Shown here piece after piece: positions 60,643 through 64,000 of a stretch of 64,000 bases of DNA. The notes under the pieces are model-generated. The model had not been told where the DNA came from and searched no databases. It saw only the letters and a list, made by a program, of their open reading frames with translations. The translations under genes and the position numbers were made by a program. Each line of letters opens with the position of its first letter. Positions within the stretch are counted from its first letter, which is position 1. The stretch lies in NCBI GenBank assembly GCA_039028975.1, contig JBCCHB010000036.1:1-64000 (forward strand). The letters run 5' to 3'. This DNA is from JAHBNG01 sp039028975 (GTDB lineage: Bacteria; Chloroflexota; Anaerolineae; Caldilineales; Caldilineaceae).

Positions 60643-62586
60643 CTACTCAACAACTGCTAAATCTGCGACGCCACTGTCCACCTCAACAGTGCCAACCAAG
60701 AGCCAAGCCAAATCGCCATTCTCTAACTGAACCTGAAGCCATTCGCTGTCTTCGCTCCGACCGATGACAGGTAGTTCTGTATTAAATGGAACCGAAACAA
60801 ATTCTTGCTCTTCGGTTGTTGGGGCAGAGCGCGCCTTGGCCCCCAAAATTGAGGTCACTGTAGCTGTGGCAGCAGGCGCGATGGCCTCGGTGAGCGTCTC
60901 CTCCGCTGCATCAGTCTCTGCATCACTCCCAGCTATAGCACCTGTCTCCGTTCCGCCCTCCCCAGCAGCATTCTCATCATCAGCGGCTGCAGAGGGATCG
61001 TTGGCAGGCACGACTTCTGCATCACTTAGGGTTTCGGCTGGCGTACCCACCGCGGGTGGCGCAAAGACAGGAAGTTCTTCAAGCGCAACGGATAGCTCTA
61101 CGGCTTGGGCGAAGACCCAGGCTAGTCGCCCATCATCCAAAATAACTTGTACCCAACTGCCATCTTCATTGCGACCACGAAGTGACGTCTCTGATGCTTC
61201 TTCCAAAACAACAAGGACTTCGGCATCTGTGCTGCTAGTAGAGCGGGCATTGACGCCAAACGTGCTGGTAACGGAGATGGTAGCAGTCGTCGAAACCTGG
61301 GGTTGACTTGCCTCAGAATCAGTTGCTTCATCGTCGGCTGTAAGCGCGCTACCCACTTCGGAGCTATCGGGTGCTGTTCCAGCCTCAGCCTCTCCACTTC
61401 CCTCTGTCCCTGTAAGAGTTCCTGTAACAGCCTCTGTCTCAGTAAGCGCAGGAAGGATATTATCTACTGGGCTAGCTGTCTCTGTTACAGTGTCTGAACT
61501 ACCAATCTCTTCTGATTCAGTATTCGATGCATCGGCAAGGGGCTCGTCTGGTATGCTCTCGGTTGAATCAAGGGCAGGCGTCTCATCTTCAACGCTATCG
61601 GTTACCTCCTGTACCGCGGGCTGAAAGATTGGGAGGTCTGTCAGATCCCGACTAGCACTCACCAATTGTAGGAAGATCCACGCGCTGTTGCCATTCTCCA
61701 ATAAAATTTCAATCCATTGACCGTCAGCAGATTGGCTAATGGCTGGGTAGCTCGAGTTATCTGGCAACAGTGTCACAATTTCAGATGCAGAGTCCGGTTC
61801 GGCCCGGGCATTGAGTCCTGCAGGGCTGCTAATGGTCACACTAATTTCCAGGGACGGCACAGCACCAGCTGCCCGGCTTGGTTCCGCGGTTACGAATTGG
61901 GTGCTAACTTCAGCAAACTGGGAGGATATCCAGACGAGAACGTCTTCTGAGGTACGTACTTGTAACCAGTTGCCCTCAATGTCTGTTGCTTCCTGCTCAC
62001 CAAGAACAATGACTGACTCACCCTCTTCCAAAATTCGCAAAACTTCCGCAGTGGTTGATGGAGCCAAACGAGCATTCACGCCAAATTGATTTGTAATGAC
62101 GGCGACTTGTTGCTCAATTAGGGCGGCTGTTGGTTCAGGGGTAGGTGGTTCAGTTGGGACTGGGGTTACCGTTGGTTCTTCAATTGGTTCATCTGTGGCC
62201 GTTGGCTCGTCCTCTACCTGGGGAACAACGGCTACTGGCTGCTCTGCACTGGTGTTGGTATTTTCATCTGGAACAAGTGCCGCAGAGTTCTCAACTGGCA
62301 CAATAGAGGGTATACTGATGCTGGAAATACGATTGAGGCCAATATAAACCATGTAACCGGATACCAGCAAAAGAACCAACCCAACCAAAGAGGGCAAAAT
62401 CCAGTTGGGCTCAGTTGGCGTGGGTCTTGTATATTCAACCGGTTGCCATGTTCCCGCATCCTGGGTGTCTCGCAACTGCCAACGCGGCTCAACCGTCTCT
62501 CCCGTATTTTGCAACTCGAGATGAGAGGCCTGACGTCCTTCTTTTCCTTCTAACTGTAACTCTTTCGCAATGCGTCGCTCTTGCAC
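60643..62586 (-). CDS. Membrane-anchored protein with four bacterial SH3 domains
   Basis: About 647 aa from a GTG with AAGGAGG six nt upstream (62586); the TTG at 62604 lies within that SD. A basic cytoplasmic segment precedes one TM helix ('WILPSLVGLVLLLVSGYMVYIGL'), then an acidic Thr/Pro/Glu linker and four SH3_3-type units, each NAR..P....E V...L......V.....DG.W.QV.L..G..AWVF, at about residues 165-230, 245-310, 440-500 and 575-640. Long Ser/Glu/Ala-rich linkers join them. Likely extracytoplasmic cell-envelope binding; no enzyme domain. Confidence 0.82.
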   Translation of the reverse strand: MQERRIAKELQLEGKEGRQASHLELQNTGETVEPRWQLRDTQDAGTWQPVEYTRPTPTEPNWILPSLVGLVLLLVSGYMVYIGLNRISSISIPSIVPVENSAALVPDENTNTSAEQPVAVVPQVEDEPTATDEPIEEPTVTPVPTEPPTPEPTAALIEQQVAVITNQFGVNARLAPSTTAEVLRILEEGESVIVLGEQEATDIEGNWLQVRTSEDVLVWISSQFAEVSTQFVTAEPSRAAGAVPSLEISVTISSPAGLNARAEPDSASEIVTLLPDNSSYPAISQSADGQWIEILLENGNSAWIFLQLVSASRDLTDLPIFQPAVQEVTDSVEDETPALDSTESIPDEPLADASNTESEEIGSSDTVTETASPVDNILPALTETEAVTGTLTGTEGSGEAEAGTAPDSSEVGSALTADDEATDSEASQPQVSTTATISVTSTFGVNARSTSSTDAEVLVVLEEASETSLRGRNEDGSWVQVILDDGRLAWVFAQAVELSVALEELPVFAPPAVGTPAETLSDAEVVPANDPSAAADDENAAGEGGTETGAIAGSDAETDAAEETLTEAIAPAATATVTSILGAKARSAPTTEEQEFVSVPFNTELPVIGRSEDSEWLQVQLENGDLAWLLVGTVEVDSGVADLAVVE

Positions 62587-62614
62587 AGCGTTCCTCCTTC
62601 TCAAGTTTCGTCGT

Positions 62615-62695
62615 TACCTCAGCTCCATTTGAAAGCCATAGTTTGGTTAGCCTATACTCAGCTTTCGGTTGAAAAGAGATGTTTGTTTGGTCTCT
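62615..62695 (+). repeat. Two partial MITE-1 left ends in tandem
   Basis: TACCTCAGCTCCATTTGAAA (62615) and TATACTCAGCTTTCGGTTGA (62653) each resemble the left end of MITE-1; neither has a right end. They lie upstream of the SH3-repeat gene. Confidence 0.6.
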
Positions 62696-63042
62696 CATTT
62701 ATCAATTGGGCAATCCCATCCATTCCGCCGACCCTTTATGGTCGCTGAAATTGCTTGGTACAGAAACACAATGGTAAAACATATCCAAGCCACTGGCTCG
62801 ATTAGCGTCAATGGGGCTGAATAGTTTATTGATGAAAAGCTCAGCACACTGAGCAATAATCCGGTACAAAATAGGCCGAGCGATAAATGAATCGGTAGCA
62901 AAGCGAGAGGTCTGCGAAACGTCTCCCGCAACGTCCATTGGCGAATCGTCCGGTACCAATCTAAATAACTTAGGGTTGCCAATATACTTGCTAAGCCAAC
63001 CACCCAAACAGAATTGATCAACAGAGCTTGCAAGGCATTCAT
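62695..63042 (-). CDS. Small multi-pass membrane protein
   Basis: 115 aa (ATG at 63042; a GTG at 63057 is the alternative). Three hydrophobic segments: 'ALLINSVWVVGLASILATLSY', 'LALLPIHLSLGLFCTGLLLSVLSF' and 'PVAWICFTIVFLYQAIS', with positive residues between the first two ('YRTIRQWTLRETFRRP'). No known family. Divergently transcribed from the Sua5-like gene. Confidence 0.6.
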   Translation of the reverse strand: MNALQALLINSVWVVGLASILATLSYLDWYRTIRQWTLRETFRRPLALLPIHLSLGLFCTGLLLSVLSFSSINYSAPLTLIEPVAWICFTIVFLYQAISATIKGRRNGWDCPIDK

Positions 63043-63157
63043 AAATATAGTATACACCTAGAGGCGTTATCCTGAAAACAGCAGGATGTGCAATGTTGAC
63101 TGAGAACTTGCCATCTTCCTGCCTGATGCACCATATTCTATAAAACAATCTACCCGT

Positions 63158-63796
63158 ATGGATACACAAATCATCTCAATTTCTTCTCCAGATGCCCTGA
63201 TATTTGCCCGGCTACAACTTGATTCAAGTGACGTAATTGCCGCACCGACCGATACTGTCTATGGCCTGATGTGTCATTACGATAATCCTGTTGCTATTGA
63301 TAAGTTATACGTCATCAAAGAACGCCCGCCTGAACGGGCAATACCTGTCTTGATTGGGGACATTCACCAGATCGAGAACCTAATAGCGGGAGAGTTATCG
63401 CCCTTGGCATTGGAACTGATTGAGCATCTCTGGCCAGGCGCATTGACCCTCGTTCTACCTGCTGCTGATACTTTGCCAAGCGAGCTAACAGCTGGACAAC
63501 CCACCATTGCCATTCGGATGCCTAACCACCCCAAGCTGGTTCAACTGCTCAGGGAGACTGGCCCCCTTGCTGCAACAAGTGCAAATTTAAGTGGGCATCC
63601 AGATGCCCTGTCCGCACGACAGGTAAAGGAACAGTTGGATGGTCGGCTCTCTCTCGTTCTGGATGATGGGCCTAGCCCAGGAGGTCAGTCCAGCACAATT
63701 GTTGCCATCCCTCCCAATCCAAACGAAATACCAACTATTCTGCGATCAGGTCCACTGGTTCAAGAAGTCAATAATCTGCTTCGGTCGTTCCAATAA
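63158..63796 (+). CDS. L-threonylcarbamoyladenylate synthase (Sua5/YrdC/TsaC family)
   Basis: Makes threonylcarbamoyl-AMP for the t6A37 modification of tRNA. YrdC fold: 'VIAAPTDTVYGLMC' (KxR..PT..YGL region), 'IDKLYVIKERPPERAIPVLIGD', 'LIEHLWPGALTLVLPAADTLP', 'TIAIRMPNHPKLVQLLRETGPLAATSANLSGHP' with the conserved SAN, and 'SSTIVAIPPN'. 212 aa fits the short TsaC-like form without the Sua5 C-terminal domain. No strong SD is seen before the ATG. Confidence 0.9.
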   Translation: MDTQIISISSPDALIFARLQLDSSDVIAAPTDTVYGLMCHYDNPVAIDKLYVIKERPPERAIPVLIGDIHQIENLIAGELSPLALELIEHLWPGALTLVLPAADTLPSELTAGQPTIAIRMPNHPKLVQLLRETGPLAATSANLSGHPDALSARQVKEQLDGRLSLVLDDGPSPGGQSSTIVAIPPNPNEIPTILRSGPLVQEVNNLLRSFQ

Positions 63797-64000
63797 GTTT
63801 TTATAATGATGATTTCACGCTCTTCTTGCGTTAAGTTAACGATGGGTGGGTAAGATAGGGTTATCCCTCATTAAATACAAATACGTTCAGCGCTCAACAT
63901 GTAAGCAATTGCTAATGGCGAATTGTTAATGGTGAATGAAGACGTCTTGGAAGCAAATCTGTTTACCATTCATACTTCACCATTCACCATTCTGGCTTGT
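63797..64000. other. Gene-free right end with inverted repeats
   Basis: Includes GCGAATTGTTAATGGTGAATG and, near the end, TTCACCATTCACCATTC, which pair as an inverted repeat. Nothing coding is visible up to the window edge. Confidence 0.45.

Noticed and set aside
62702..63169. Minus-strand 155-aa frame overlapping the small membrane protein
   Set aside because: It has no hydrophobic pattern or SD and overlaps a frame with three clear transmembrane helices.

Overview
The window looks like a chromosome segment of a filamentous or otherwise large-genome member of the Chloroflexota (Anaerolineae/Caldilineae-like). I infer this from the mix of AAA-like/TPR/CHAT proteins, NB-ARC remnants, SH3-repeat membrane proteins, paired family-5 peptide transporters, AGE epimerase and an accessory SecA, and from many short palindromic dispersed repeats. 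No rRNA, tRNA or marker gene fixes the taxonomy, so this is inference.

Layout. 1-8400: two adjacent AAA-like ATPase genes, the second a 2045-residue AAA-TM-TPR-CHAT (caspase-like) fusion, followed by a graveyard of CHAT and NB-ARC fragments. 8440-12800: a metal (probably Mn/Fe) ABC operon whose promoter is overlapped by two palindromes; both permeases end in winged-helix-like tails. 12870-23200: DUF4058-like protein, HAD hydrolase, Ldh-family dehydrogenase, GH32/43-like propeller protein, a large transketolase-like enzyme, an Rpn-type nuclease, AGE epimerase and a VOC protein. 23300-26560: FmdE-like protein and an accessory SecA interrupted by two in-frame MITE copies. 27000-31800: a two-gene gingipain-like (C25) unit, a DUF4058-like remnant, a sulfatase-fold enzyme and a MazEF-type module whose toxin is broken.

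32300-42620: an oligopeptide ABC transporter (substrate protein, OppB-like and OppC-like permeases) split by an AT-rich four-gene operon encoding an N6-adenine DNA methylase, an 810-residue protein with an Hsp90/MORC-like GHKL domain plus a histidine-kinase module, a stand-alone REC protein and an HNH nuclease. This is the best candidate for an undescribed phosphorelay-coupled restriction/defence system.

43100-50700: 3-hydroxyisobutyrate-dehydrogenase-like enzyme, a translationally coupled SDR/EF-hand pair, a 40-residue EF-hand mini-gene, FAD monooxygenase, DinB-like protein and two secreted proteins sharing a triple upstream motif. 51280-58030: a ribose-type ABC transporter followed by mtnK and mtnA, together a likely methylthioribose uptake and salvage unit. 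58650-60310: a CRISPR array of 21 repeats (37 nt) with no cas gene in view, most likely transcribed leftwards. 60640-63800: an SH3-repeat membrane protein, a small membrane protein and a threonylcarbamoyl-AMP synthase.

At least two MITE-like families (about 87 bp with TATACT ends, and about 85 bp with AAGAAAAAGATTTTCC arms) are scattered through intergenic DNA; one copy of the second sits inside a copy of the first, and the first has also entered the secA reading frame twice.
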